In this document: positions 17,795 through 28,200 of the stretch, piece after piece
How positions within the stretch are numbered: position 1 is the first letter of the stretch
Layout: every line of letters starts with the position of its first letter
Origin: Longispora fulva
Lineage (GTDB): Bacteria > Actinomycetota > Actinomycetes > Mycobacteriales > Micromonosporaceae
Direction: 5' to 3'
Assembly: GCF_015751905.1 (NCBI RefSeq)
Contig: NZ_JADOUF010000001.1
Span: forward strand, 248,001-312,000
DNA length: 64,000 nt
Notes under the pieces: generated by a model
What the model was told of the DNA's origin: nothing
Databases searched by the model: none
Seen by the model: only the letters and a program-made list of their open reading frames with translations
Made by a program: the position numbers and the translations under genes

Positions 17795-18507
17795 CCGTTC
17801 ACGACGAGGAGTTCGCGGGAGCCGTTCTCGGCCGGGTCCTCGAGGGGGAGGCACCCGCCCGGTCGTTCGCCGACGCGGCTGTTCGCGAGGGCGCCCGGCT
17901 GCGGTCGCGCCGACGGGCGGGAGCGCTCGGGGCGGGTGCCGTCGCGGTGGTGGCCGTCGTGGCCATGGGTGCGGTGTACGCCCCCACCTGGGGTTCCGCC
18001 CCGGTCCGGCCGGGATCGGCGCCGGCCACCGTCGCGCTGGCCACCCCGACCCCGACCCAGACCCAGACGTCGGCCGTAGCGACGGCGACCAGGGAGAACA
18101 TCACCGCACTGCTCCTGGCCCTGCTGCCGGGCAGCACGGACGCCCACATCGGCGCACGCGACAACCCGGTGGGCATGGTCGCGATCAACGGCGAGGGCGG
18201 GCCGGCGGAGGTGGCGGTGACGGTCGCCCTGAGCCGCAAGACGAACACCTTCAGCATCGACGCGGTCTGCCCCGGCTGCACCAAGATCGACCTGGGTGAC
18301 GGCCGGTGGCTCGTGATCGCGAACTCCTACACCGACAAGACGTCGCACCGGCTGTGGTCCGCCACCCAGGTGTACTGGCCCAACGGGGACTGCGTCAGCG
18401 TCGGCGGGGCATACGTCCAGGCGGCTCCCGACCTGCCGCTGACCATCGAGGAGGCGCGCCGGATCGTCACCGACCCGGGATGGGCAGGCCTGCTCGCCCG
18501 AGGCTGA
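17791..18507 (+). CDS. Single-span membrane protein, probable anti-sigma partner
   Basis: A 238-residue protein with a ~45-residue cytoplasmic N-terminus, one membrane helix (GAGAVAVVAVVAMGAVYAP, ~45-65), a Pro/Thr linker and an extracytoplasmic domain with CPGC. The layout matches the small membrane proteins coded with SigE-type sigma factors in actinobacteria. I see no zinc-type anti-sigma HxxxCxxC motif. The ATGA overlap with the sigma gene supports a functional pairing (inference). Confidence 0.7.
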   Translation: MTVHDEEFAGAVLGRVLEGEAPARSFADAAVREGARLRSRRRAGALGAGAVAVVAVVAMGAVYAPTWGSAPVRPGSAPATVALATPTPTQTQTSAVATATRENITALLLALLPGSTDAHIGARDNPVGMVAINGEGGPAEVAVTVALSRKTNTFSIDAVCPGCTKIDLGDGRWLVIANSYTDKTSHRLWSATQVYWPNGDCVSVGGAYVQAAPDLPLTIEEARRIVTDPGWAGLLARG

Positions 18508-18514
18508 CCGCACC

Positions 18515-18544
18515 GGCCAGGCGGCGCGACCCCGTCGCCTGGCC
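18515..18544 (+). terminator. Terminator hairpin after the sigma/anti-sigma pair
   Basis: A perfect 9-bp stem, GGCCAGGCG with CGCCTGGCC, and a 12-base loop, 8 bp after the stop codon. Confidence 0.6.
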
Positions 18545-18731
18545 AGTACCGCGCGCGCGAAGGTGCCCCAGCGGACATTGTGCGCGGGTTCGTGAGGCCG
18601 AGGCTCCACGTAGTCGCGGGCCGTCGGTGCTCGACCCCCCACGAGCGCGGAGTTGGCGCTTTGCAGGCTCGGAGGCCCGGTGGTCGCCGGGCTCGGCGCC
18701 CCGCGCCGGCCGGCCAGCTGGGCACGCCCGC

Positions 18732-18944
18732 ATCCACATGTTCCACACCGTGCACACGTTGGTTGACCGGGCCCGCGAACACGGCGCGGTGCGAGCCGAC
18801 GTCACCGGCGAGGGCATCGTCCTGCTGACGTGCGCGCCGAACTGCGTCGCCAACGTCGTGACGGACGCCCCGCCCGATCTGTGGCGGCGATACCTCGACA
18901 TCGTCTCGACGGACTCTGCGCGCCGGCCACCGATGGCCTCCTGA
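18732..18944 (+). pseudogene. C-terminal fragment of a TetR-type regulator
   Basis: About 70 codons read as the ligand-domain end of a TetR-family regulator (VDRAREHGAVRADVTGEGI and DLWRRYLDIV). No HTH or start codon is found upstream; bases 18545-18731 are non-coding in this frame. The fragment ends one base before the left inverted repeat of the IS5-family element, so the locus has been rearranged. Confidence 0.5.
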
Positions 18945-19044
18945 GAGGGCGGTTTGTGAGATTATAGCGGTTTGTCATGGACCGAATCGGTAGTGTTCGG
19001 GCCGTTGGCGATATCTGGTGGGGTTGTGTCGCGTTGGGCAGGTC

Positions 19045-19876
19045 GTGAGTGGACGTTCCGCGTATCCGAGCGATCTCAGCGATGAGCAGTGGGCGGTGGT
19101 CGGGCCGTTTCTGGCTGCGTGGAAGGCTAGGCATCCGTCGGTGTCGGGTCATCAGGGCCGCTACGGGTTGCCGGAGATCGTGAATGCGATCTTCTATCAG
19201 ATCCGGACCGGTTGTCAGTGGGCGTATCTGCCGCACGACCTGCCGCCGAAGTCGGCGACGTACTACTACTTCGCGCTGTGGCGTGACGACTGCACCGACC
19301 AGGTGATTCACGATCTGCTGCGCTGTCAAGCCCGGGAGCGGGCCGGCCGGGCGGAGGATCCGACCGCAGTCGTCCTGGATACCCAGTCGATCCGGGCAGC
19401 CAACCACGTGCCGGCGTCAGCGACCGGCAAGGACGCTGGGAAGAAGGTACCGGGCCGCAAGCGGGGGCTGGCTGTGGATGTGCTCGGCCTGATCATCGCG
19501 GTGGTGGTAGTGGCCGCGTCGGCCACCGACAACACGATCGGCGTGAGACTCCTCGACCAGGTCGTGAAGCACACGCCGACGGTGACCAAAGCGTGGGTGG
19601 ACTCCGGGTTCAAGGACGACGTCGCCATCCACGGCGCTCTGCACGGTATCGACGTCGAGGTCGTCAAGAGACGTGACCAGCAACCCGGGTTCGTTCCAGT
19701 GAAGCGGCGGTGGGTGGTGGAACAGATCAACGGCACCGGAGATGCTGCACCGGCGCCTCGTCCGCGAGTACGAGAGCAACCCGGCCTCGTCGGTGTCACG
19801 GACCTTCTGGGCGTCGACGGCCAACCTGATCCGCCGGCTGACCGGCACGAACACGCCGTCTTGGCGCGACATCTAG
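19045..19876 (+). pseudogene. IS5-family transposase, frameshifted
   Basis: The first frame starts at GTG 19045 and encodes an IS5-type transposase: N-terminal LSDEQWAVVGPFL, then DDE residues in VVLDTQSIRAA, AWVDSGFKDD and VVEQINGT. Right after the catalytic glutamate segment, near 19738-19742, an extra base shifts the frame; the conserved tail (MLHRRLVREYESNP to SWRDI) continues in another frame to a TAG at 19874. All three acidic residues precede the break. I see no slippery heptamer, so decay is more likely than programmed frameshifting. Confidence 0.8.
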
Positions 19877-19892
19877 ACGATGGAGCGCTACG

Positions 19893-20303
19893 TTGCCGTC
19901 TGTGCTGGACCTGATGGCCGAACGCGAGACCGCCGCGACCACGGCAGCCGAAGAACTGCGCGAGCAGATCGCCAAGCTGTCCGTCGAACTCGCCCTCGCC
20001 GAGACCGAACTGGTCGACCTCGCGATCACCCGCAAGACGCTCATGAGACTGACCGGCCAGGCCGAAGCGACCACACCCGCCGACGCGACCATCGCCAGCA
20101 CCCCCTACCAGCAGATCCCCGCCGCCTTCGCCACCACCGTCGGCGGCATGCGCGCCAAGGACGTCTGCCGCGCGCTCGACGTCGGCGTCACGCCCAAGGA
20201 CACCGAGGGTATGCGCGCCAAGCTCAAACGCCTCGTCGCCCGCCAGATCCTCGTCGAGACCGAGCCTGGCCTGTTCACGATCACTGCGACGACATCCGCA
20301 TAG
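19893..20303 (+). CDS. IS passenger ORF: coiled-coil plus winged-helix-like protein
   Basis: A 136-residue protein encoded inside the IS element, 16 bp after the transposase tail. The start is probably TTG at 19893, 7 bases after GGAG. The N-terminal half is a charged heptad-like helix (LREQIAKLSVELALAETEL). The C-terminal half (MRAKDVCRALDVG to ILVETEPGLFTI) looks like a small winged helix. Such genes recur beside actinobacterial IS5-type transposases, and a piece of a second copy occurs at 20940-20966, so it travels with the element. Its role is unknown; a transposition regulator is a guess. Confidence 0.65.
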   Translation: MPSVLDLMAERETAATTAAEELREQIAKLSVELALAETELVDLAITRKTLMRLTGQAEATTPADATIASTPYQQIPAAFATTVGGMRAKDVCRALDVGVTPKDTEGMRAKLKRLVARQILVETEPGLFTITATTSA

Positions 20304-20388
20304 TCCGACAAACAGGACTCCTGCGTCGGCCCGACATCCGAAGTGGACTTCAACCTCACGAACCGCCCCCGAGGCCGCCGGCTTCGCG

Positions 20389-20832
20389 TCACGCGACGCA
20401 GAACTCGTTGCCCTCCGGATCGGCCAACGTCACGCCATACTGGCCGTCCGTGTCGCCGTCATGCTTGGACAGCACCGTGGCGCCGAGCCGCACCAGCCGC
20501 TCCACCTCGGCGTCGACCCGCTGGCGGCGCACCGCCACCCCGACCGACCGGCCACCACCCACCAACACGTCAAGATGCAGGCGGTTCTTGAGCGTCTTGC
20601 GCTCCGGCACGATCTGGAACCAGATGGCCGGCCCGGCACCGGCCGGATCGACGATCCGGTCGGCGCAGTCACCATCACCAAGCTCCTCGGCGGGCACCCC
20701 CACGCTCACGTAGAAATCCCGCCAGGTGACATGCCCCTCGGGCGGATCCTGCGCCCGATAGCCCAGCGTGGCCGCCCAGAAACTGACCAGCCGGTCCGGA
20801 TCGGCGCAATCGATGGTGAGTTGAAATCCCAT
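20389..20832 (-). CDS. Glyoxalase/VOC-fold protein
   Basis: A 147-residue protein of the VOC superfamily with two beta-alpha-beta-beta-beta halves. The first has LTIDCADPDRLVSFWAATLGY and the second ends DPEGNEFCVA, with HLDV as a metal-ligand position. The size fits the Glyoxalase_6-like group common in actinobacteria. The substrate cannot be deduced. The gene lies 18 bp outside the right end of the IS element. Confidence 0.8.
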   Translation of the reverse strand: MGFQLTIDCADPDRLVSFWAATLGYRAQDPPEGHVTWRDFYVSVGVPAEELGDGDCADRIVDPAGAGPAIWFQIVPERKTLKNRLHLDVLVGGGRSVGVAVRRQRVDAEVERLVRLGATVLSKHDGDTDGQYGVTLADPEGNEFCVA

Positions 20833-20939
20833 GCCGGAGATACTGCCCCAAGGGTCCGACAGTTTCAGACCAGCGAGCGGAATGGACTTGTCGTGCCGGT
20901 AGGCTCACCTTCCGTGACTGCCGTGGTGGGGTCGATGAA

Positions 20940-21060
20940 CGTCGAGACCGGGCCGGGCCTGTTCACACTCGCCCCAGCGCCGCCGGCCCCAAAGCCCTCC
21001 GAGCAGGACACCTATCCAATAGCCAAACCCTAAAAGGACATAGCATCACGGACCGCCCTC
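20940..21060 (+). mobile_element. Right-end relic of a second, related IS copy
   Basis: Bases 20940-20966 match the passenger-gene end at 20252-20278 of the intact element in 25 of 27 positions. Bases 21045-21060 (ATCACGGACCGCCCTC) match the right inverted repeat in 13 of 16. The distance from the end of the coding match to the IS end is 94 bp here and 92 bp in the intact element. No transposase remains. The rest of 20833-21333 shows no gene. Confidence 0.6.
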
Positions 21061-21333
21061 TGACGCACACAACAGGCCAGCGATGACGGCACCTAGGCAA
21101 GTCGGGTCCGCCCAACCCGCGGTCGACGTCCGCCTGGCGTCCCGAGTCCCGATACGGTCAGGGGTACCAGACCGAACCTTGCGGGCGATCCGTCACGCAT
21201 GCCGTGGGCAACTGACCTGACGCCCAAACATCTCGGCCATCCCACCGCCACCGCATAGCGGTTTGTACGTGCCTCGCGGTGCCGCCAGCGTCCCGCCAGC
21301 GTTCTGACAGCGGGTCCGGGAAGTCTGGCAGCC

Positions 21334-24300
21334 GTGATCCCTCTGCCCGCACACCGGCTGCGCTCCGCCGGTATCTCCACCGTGTTTCGTCGCTGGGGCA
21401 CCGCCTCGGCGGCCGCGGTCCTGCTCGCCGGCGTCGTCCTCGTGACCGCGCCGGCCGCGGACGCCGCCCCCGTGAACTGTCTGGACAGTCAGCCGACCGC
21501 ACCGGCGGCGGTGGCAATGGCCGCAGCCTGCGGGCGGCGGGTGGAGGTCGCCGGCGAGCGTTCGGAGTCCGAGCAGACGTACGCCCGGCCCGGGGGCGGC
21601 TACACGACCGAGCAGTCCGCTCAGCCGCGCTGGGCCCGGAGGCCCGATGGTTCGTGGGCCGCGATCGACACCGCGCTGGTGGCTCGCGGCGATGGGACCG
21701 TGGGGCCGGCTGCAGCCGTGCTGCCGATCAGCTTCTCCGGGGGCGGGGCGGGTCCGCTCGCCCGGCTCCGTGACGGGGACAAGGAGGTCGCGGTCTCCTG
21801 GCCGGGCGGTCCTCTGCCCGCGCCCGTTTTGACCGGTGACACCGCCACCTACCGGGACGTCCTGGCGGACGTGGACCTGCGGGTGACCGCCTCGGCGCTC
21901 GGCTTCTCCGAGGTGCTGGTGGTGAAGTCCGCAGCGGCCGCGGCGAACCCCGCGCTGGCGGAGGTCAGTTTCGGACTCGCCACCACGGGTGTCAGCGCCG
22001 CGGCCACGAAGGCCGGCGGGCTCGAGGCGCTGGACGCCGCGGGGCGGTCGGTGTTCACCTCGCCGACCCCGATGATGTGGGACTCGGCGGACGCCCCGCC
22101 GGCCGCGACGGCCCAGGCGAAGGTCGCGGGTGGCCGGCGGGAGGCGCGTCGGGCCGCGATGGCGGTGCGGGTGGCCGGCGGCCGGCTGTCGGTGGTGCCT
22201 GACAGGGCCATGATGACCGATCCGCAGGTCAGCTATCCGCTGTTCATCGACCCGAGCTGGACCGGGCACGTCAAGGACAACGCGTGGACGACGGTGTGGA
22301 GCAGGTCGGGGTTGCAGGGCACCTCGTTCTGGCAGGACAACTCCGCCGCCAACCACGCCGACGTGCTCGGTGGCGCGCCGGCGGGCCGGACCTGCGACGA
22401 CAGTGACTCCAACGGCAACTGCGTCAGCGCGCAGTACGTCGTGCGGTCGCTGTTCCGGATGGATCTGTCCAGAGTGGAAGGCAAGAAGGTCACCGGCGCG
22501 TCGTTCCGGGTGCGGCAGAAGTGGGCGTGGACGTGCGGGACCAGGACGAACGCCAAACTCTGGGCGACTGGCGCGATCTCCCAGGACACCACGTGGACCA
22601 ATCAGCCCGCCTGGGACGCGGCGCACACCGCGCAGGCGCCCGGCAACCACCGGGTCGACAGCAACTTCGGCTGTGACGGCGCCGGTGATGTGGAGTTCGA
22701 CGCGACCGGCCTGGTCCAGTACGCGCTGACGACGCCCGGTGCGGACATCACCCTGGGTCTGCGGGCCGTCGACGAGGGCACCGTCACTCAGTGGAAGCGG
22801 TTCGACGCGACGACGCCGGTGCTCGCGATCGACTACAACAGCCCGCCGAACATCCCGGACACGTTGACGGTGGACAACAAGGCGTGTGCCACCGGCGGCG
22901 GGCGGCCGTTCGTGTCGACGGCGACGCCGACGCTGCGCGGCCACTTCACGGACCCCGACGGCGACCCCATGCAGACCTGGCTGGCCGCAGTGAAGTGGAA
23001 CGGCACCGCGTTCGACGAGTCCACGGCGGTGTCGGGCTCACAGACCAACGTGGCCAGCGGCGGGACGGGGGCGTGGACCACGTCACCGCTGGCGGACAAC
23101 GGAATCTACGCCTACCGGGCCCAGTCCGCCGACTACGGCAGAGGCGGCGTCAGTCCCGTCACGGCGATGCCGGGCAACTGCGAGTTCCAGGTCGACCTGG
23201 TCGATCCGGTGGTGCCGACGGTGACCTCGGCGCAGTACCCGGAGAACTCGGTCGGTTGTCCTGCCGACGGGTGCGGCGCGGTCGGGATGGTGGGGACGTT
23301 CACGTTCACCAGTTCCCCGGACGTGGTGCGCTACCACTGGACGCTCGGACCGAGAAGCGGTGATGTCACCCCGGCGAAGACAGGCGGGCCCGGATCCCTG
23401 AGCTGGGCGCCGAAGGACGGCGAGATCGCGCAGAAGACCCTCGTCGTGCAGGCGTTCGACCGGGCGGGGCGGACGAGCACGAAGACCTACCAGTTCACGG
23501 TACGCAACCCGCAGGCGGCGATCGGCCGGTGGCCGCTGAACGAGCCCGCCGGTACCACCACGTTGCCGGACACCACCGACGGTCACCACGACGCGGTGCT
23601 GGCCGGCGGCGCGCCCGGGGTGCCGGGGCGCATCGTCGGCGGGGACACCGCTGTCCGGTTCGACGGCACGGTGGGCGACTACGCGAGTGTGCCGCACCTG
23701 GTCGACACGGGCCAGAGCTACTCGGTGGCCGCGTGGGTCCGGCTCTCCGACATCACCGCGGCCCGCACGGTGCTGAGCCAGGACGGGGCACACTCGGCCG
23801 GGTTCCAGCTGCAGTACGCGACGGGCTGCGCCTGCTGGCAGTTCGCCGTCCCGGCCACCGATGCCGCCAACCCCGCCCTGGTCAAGGTCACCTCGGGCGG
23901 GGCGACGGCGGAGCTCGGGGTGTGGACGCACCTGGCGGGCAGCTACGACGCCGGTACCCACACCATCGCTCTGTACGTCAACGGCGCCAAGGTGCAGGAG
24001 GCGGCAGCCCCCGCCGCCCCCTGGAACGCGACCGGCGCACTGACCATCGGGCGTGGCAGGTGGAACGACCAGCCGGCTGACCCGTGGTCCGGGGACGTCG
24101 CCGACGTACGGCTGTGGGACCGGCCGATCTCGCAGTTCGACGCGACCTCGGCCGCGGACCCGCAGCTCACCGGCCGGGTGGGCGAGTGGCACTTCGGCGA
24201 GGTGGGCGACGGGCCGGCCACGGACTCCTCGCAGTACGCCCACGATCTGACGTTCCACCCGGTGGCCACCGTGCCCGCCGAGGGTTCGGGGAAGGTCGGC

Positions 24301-25218
24301 ACGGGACTGCGCACCGACGGCACCGGCTGGGCCGGCACCGACGGGCCGGTCCTCAACACCGATCAGTCGTTCACCGTCTCGGCCTGGGCCCGGCTCGACG
24401 GCACCGCGCTGCCGACGGGCAACATGACGGCGGTCAGTCAGGACGGTGCGCGGCAGAGCGCGTTCTACCTCGGCTACCGGCTCTGGGGCACCGAGGCGCA
24501 CTGGTCGTTCACGTGCGCCACCGGGGACGTCGACGCGTCGGGATTCGCCCACGCGCGCGGCACGGCGGTGCTCGGGACCGGTGACCTGAACAAGTGGGTA
24601 CACCTCGTCGGGGTCTACGACGCGACGGCCGGCCAGCTGAGGCTCTACGTCAACGACGTGTTCCAGCAGTCCACGCCGTGCACGACGTGGAACGCCCACG
24701 GTGGGCTGGCCGTCGCGCGCGCCCGGTACCGGGGCGACATGGTGGACCTGTGGAAGGGCGACATCGACGAGGTCCGGGCGTTCGCCGGGCTGGTCGTGCC
24801 GGCCAATGTGCTCACCGTCGACGGCCAGCGCACCGGCCCGGTCACCTGGGCCGCCAACAGCCGGTGCGTGGACATCCCGAACGGGGCCAGCGCCCCGCTG
24901 CTGACCCAGCTGCAGAGCTACACCTGCAACGGCACCCCGGCACAGGAGTGGACCTACGACCCGGTCGACCACTCGGTGCACGCCCTCGGCCGGTGCCTGG
25001 ACGTGTACAACTCGGGCACGGCCAACGGCACGGTGGTGGACGTCTACACGTGCAACCAGTCATACGCCCAGACCTGGACGTATGACCCGACCACCCAGGC
25101 GCTGCAGGCCATGGGCAAGTGCCTGGACGTGACGAACGCCAGCACGGCCAACGGCGCGAAGCTCCAGCTCTACCAGTGCAACGCCACCGCGGCCCAGAAA
25201 TGGAGCTTCGCGCAGTAG
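21334..25218 (+). CDS. Large secreted LamG-like / ricin-B lectin protein
   Basis: A 1294-residue exported protein with a signal peptide (hydrophobic AAAVLLAGVVLVTAPAADA after a basic ~25-residue start). A long N-terminal beta region (~50-290) is followed by a DNRLRE-like segment (~300-490, with LFRMDLSRVEG). An Ig/fibronectin-like part precedes two concanavalin-like LamG domains (~720-930 and ~935-1150, each with an SVAAWVRL or TVSAWARL strand and a GDVADVRLWDR or GDIDEVRAF end). The C-terminus is a ricin-type beta-trefoil (~1160-1294, QxW-like QEWTYDP, QTWTYDP and QKWSF). It probably binds surface glycans. It lies directly upstream of the RHS toxin gene, an arrangement common in actinobacteria. 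The start is GTG at 21334. Confidence 0.82.
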   Translation: MIPLPAHRLRSAGISTVFRRWGTASAAAVLLAGVVLVTAPAADAAPVNCLDSQPTAPAAVAMAAACGRRVEVAGERSESEQTYARPGGGYTTEQSAQPRWARRPDGSWAAIDTALVARGDGTVGPAAAVLPISFSGGGAGPLARLRDGDKEVAVSWPGGPLPAPVLTGDTATYRDVLADVDLRVTASALGFSEVLVVKSAAAAANPALAEVSFGLATTGVSAAATKAGGLEALDAAGRSVFTSPTPMMWDSADAPPAATAQAKVAGGRREARRAAMAVRVAGGRLSVVPDRAMMTDPQVSYPLFIDPSWTGHVKDNAWTTVWSRSGLQGTSFWQDNSAANHADVLGGAPAGRTCDDSDSNGNCVSAQYVVRSLFRMDLSRVEGKKVTGASFRVRQKWAWTCGTRTNAKLWATGAISQDTTWTNQPAWDAAHTAQAPGNHRVDSNFGCDGAGDVEFDATGLVQYALTTPGADITLGLRAVDEGTVTQWKRFDATTPVLAIDYNSPPNIPDTLTVDNKACATGGGRPFVSTATPTLRGHFTDPDGDPMQTWLAAVKWNGTAFDESTAVSGSQTNVASGGTGAWTTSPLADNGIYAYRAQSADYGRGGVSPVTAMPGNCEFQVDLVDPVVPTVTSAQYPENSVGCPADGCGAVGMVGTFTFTSSPDVVRYHWTLGPRSGDVTPAKTGGPGSLSWAPKDGEIAQKTLVVQAFDRAGRTSTKTYQFTVRNPQAAIGRWPLNEPAGTTTLPDTTDGHHDAVLAGGAPGVPGRIVGGDTAVRFDGTVGDYASVPHLVDTGQSYSVAAWVRLSDITAARTVLSQDGAHSAGFQLQYATGCACWQFAVPATDAANPALVKVTSGGATAELGVWTHLAGSYDAGTHTIALYVNGAKVQEAAAPAAPWNATGALTIGRGRWNDQPADPWSGDVADVRLWDRPISQFDATSAADPQLTGRVGEWHFGEVGDGPATDSSQYAHDLTFHPVATVPAEGSGKVGTGLRTDGTGWAGTDGPVLNTDQSFTVSAWARLDGTALPTGNMTAVSQDGARQSAFYLGYRLWGTEAHWSFTCATGDVDASGFAHARGTAVLGTGDLNKWVHLVGVYDATAGQLRLYVNDVFQQSTPCTTWNAHGGLAVARARYRGDMVDLWKGDIDEVRAFAGLVVPANVLTVDGQRTGPVTWAANSRCVDIPNGASAPLLTQLQSYTCNGTPAQEWTYDPVDHSVHALGRCLDVYNSGTANGTVVDVYTCNQSYAQTWTYDPTTQALQAMGKCLDVTNASTANGAKLQLYQCNATAAQKWSFAQ

Positions 25219-25225
25219 TCCGTTC

Positions 25226-25253
25226 CGGGCCCGGGGTGCGAACCCCGGGCCCG
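25226..25253 (+). terminator. Hairpin between the lectin and RHS genes
   Basis: A perfect 11-bp GC stem, CGGGCCCGGGG with CCCCGGGCCCG, around a 6-base loop. It may terminate or attenuate transcription before the RHS gene. Confidence 0.6.
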
Positions 25254-25272
25254 ACCTCTCGAAAGGCATGCC

Positions 25273-28200
25273 GTGTTCGCACCACCACGCCCTCGCCGCG
25301 GTTGGCTGTCCGCCGCCGTGGCCGTCGGTCTCGCCGCCTCACTGCTCAGCGCCGCCCCGGCACTGGCAGCCCCCTACCACCCCGGTCACGCCCAGAAGGA
25401 AACCCCGGTCGCGGGGCGGTCCGTCAAGCCGGGCCCGGCCTCCGCCCCGCCGATCGCACCACCATTCCGGGGTACCGCCCCGGTGTGGCCCCCGGCCACC
25501 TCCGTCGACGTGGACCTCGCCGCGGCGTCCGGGGTCCGCGGTCTCGGGGCCGGACAGCGCGCCTCCGCCGTCCGGGCCGCCGGCACCCCGGTCTGGCTGG
25601 CGACGGCCGGGCGTCCAACGGCCACGGCCGTCGCGCGGAAGGAAACCGTGCGGACCCTCGATCACGCCGCCAGTGCCGCGGCCGGCGTCGACGGGCTCGT
25701 GTTCGCCGTGTCCGGCGACAGCGGGCCCCTCGACATCGCCGTCGACTACAGCGGCTTCCGCTGGGCCGGCGGCGCGGACTGGGCGCAGCGGCTGCGCCTG
25801 GTCGAGCTCCCCGACTGCGCGCTGACGACCCCGACGGCCGATGGTTGCCACGGCCGGCCGGTGCCATCCCGCACCGACACCGCCGCCGCGACCGTCAGCA
25901 CGACCGTCACCGGCTCCAGGCTGCTGGGCCTCACCACCGGGACAGGCAGCGGCGCGGGCAACTACGCGGCCACCCCGCTGTCGCCGTCGGCGCTTTGGTC
26001 GGCGGGCTCCAACACCGGCGGGTTCTCCTGGGCGTACCCGATGCGCACCCCGCCGTCGCTCGGCGGCCCCGCGCCGCAGCTCAAGCTCGCCTACTCCTCC
26101 GCGGCGGTCGACGGCAAGATGGCCGCGTCCAACAACCAGCCCGGCTGGGTCGGTGAGGGCTTCGACCTGGATCCCGGCTTCATCGAGCGCCGGTACCGGC
26201 CGTGTGTCGAGGACCGGGGCGCCGGCGCCAACAACCCGGACACCGGCGGCGACCAGTGCTGGGCCACGGACAACGCGACCCTGTCCTTCGGCGGCCACGG
26301 GGGTGAACTGATCAAGGACCCGACCGTCGCCGACCGGTGGCGGACCCGCGCCGACGACGGCACGCTCGTCGAACACCGGACCGGGGCGGCCAACGGCGCG
26401 CGGAACGGCGAGTACTGGGTGGTCACCACCACGGACGGCACCCAGTACTGGTTCGGCCAGTCCGCGGGCGCCACGCTGACGATGCCCGTGGCCGGCAACC
26501 ACGCCGACGAGCCGTGCCACGCGACCGCGTTCGCCGACTCGTTCTGCGTCCAGGCCTGGCAGTGGCACCTCGACCATGTCGTCGACACGCACGGCAACAC
26601 GATGAGCTACGTCTACGCCAAGGAGACCAACAAGTACGCGAAGAACAACAAGACCACCGACCTCGTCAGCTACGACCGGGCCGGCTACCTGACCCGGATC
26701 GACTACGGCACCCGCACCGACCGCACCGAGGCCGCACCGATGCAGGTGGTCTTCGATACCGCCGACCGGTGCCTGTCGGCGTGCGCGACCCACGACGCCG
26801 GACACTGGCCCGACGTGCCGTGGGACACCGAGTGCGTCACGAGCCCGTGCACGATGCTGAGCCCGACGTTCTGGAGCACGAAGCGGCTGGTCAAGGTCAC
26901 CACCCGGGTGGCGGGCAGCCCGGTCGAGGAATGGACCCTCACCCAGTCCTTCCCCGACCCCGGTGACGGCACCCGGGCCGGTCTGTGGCTGGAACGCATC
27001 TCCCACAAAGGGCTCGTGCGGGGTACCGCGCCGATGCCCGACGTCGTCTTCGAGGGCGTGCAGCTGTCCAACCGGGTGGACACCTACAACGACCAGTACG
27101 CCGCGATGAAGTGGTGGCGGCTGCGCACGATCACCCTCGAGACCGGTGGCAAGATCTCCGTCACCTACTCCGCCGCCGACTGCGTGCCCGGCACCCGGAT
27201 GCCCGACCCCGCCGCGCTGCAGGACAACACACTGCGCTGCTATCCGGTGCGCTGGAAGCCTGAGGGCAACGACGACGCGATCGTGGACTTCTTCCACAAG
27301 TACGTCGTCACCGACATCACCGAGACCGACCTGCCCGCCAGCGGCGGCGCCCCGCGCACCCTGACCCACTACGACTACGTCGGCGACCCGGCCTGGCACT
27401 ACACCGACGACGACGGCCTGATCAAGGCGGAGAACAAGACCTGGTCGGTGTGGCGCGGCTACGGGGCCGTGCGCACCGTCAAGGGCGACCCGGGCGAGCG
27501 GACGGTCACCGAGGCCCGGTACTTCCGTGGCATGGACGGCGACCATCTGCCGACCGGCACCAGAGACGTCTCCCTGCCGGCGATCGCCGTCGGCGGCGTA
27601 CCGAAGGCCACCGACGAGGACGCCTTCGCCGGCATGACCCGCGAGACGCTCGTGTGGAACGGCGCCGCCGAGGTGTCGGCGACGGTGTCGGAACCCTGGC
27701 AGTCGCCACCGACGGCGACCCGGACCATCAACAACTCCACCGTGTACGCCCGGCACACCCAGGTCGCCGTCGCCCACACCCGCACGGCCCTGGACGGCGG
27801 TCGCGGCTACCGCACCACCCGGACCGCCAGCACCTACGAGAACACGTACGGCACGGTCACCCAGGCCGAGGACTCCGGCGACGAGAAGGTCGCCGGCGAT
27901 GAGACCTGCACCGTGACCAGCTACGCCCGCAACACCGGCGCCTGGCTGGTCGCCGCGCCCAACCGGATCGAGAAGTACGGGGTGACCTGCGCGAAGGTCA
28001 CCGCGGGCACCTACACGGCCACGGACGTTATCGGCGACAACCGGATGAGCTTCGACCAGCAGGCGTTCGGCGCCGCGCCGACCCGGGGCGAGGTGACCCG
28101 CAACGAGGAGCTGACCTCCGTTGCCGGCGCGCGCGGCTACGTGACCACCGCCCGCAGCGACTTCGACGCCAACGGCCGGGTGGTCGCCAACTACGACGCG

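Larger units (their letters stand above)
18945..20370 (+). mobile_element. IS5-family insertion sequence with a passenger gene
   Basis: The element is bounded by imperfect 23-bp inverted repeats, 18945-18967 and 20348-20370, matching at about 18 of 23 positions with a shared GGGCGGTT-GTGAG core. Inside are a DDE transposase gene, broken by a frameshift, and a second ORF at 19893-20303. I could not identify a clear target-site duplication. Confidence 0.75.

Noticed and set aside
18560-18650. Possible minus-strand coding fragment (YVEPRPHEPAHNVRWGTF)
   Set aside because: It is about 30 residues long, has no start and abuts the terminator of the sigma/anti-sigma unit; too little to call a pseudogene.
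19725-19760. Programmed ribosomal frameshift in the IS5-family transposase
   Set aside because: No A- or G-rich slippery heptamer or downstream hairpin was seen, and the break lies after all three catalytic residues; decay is simpler.
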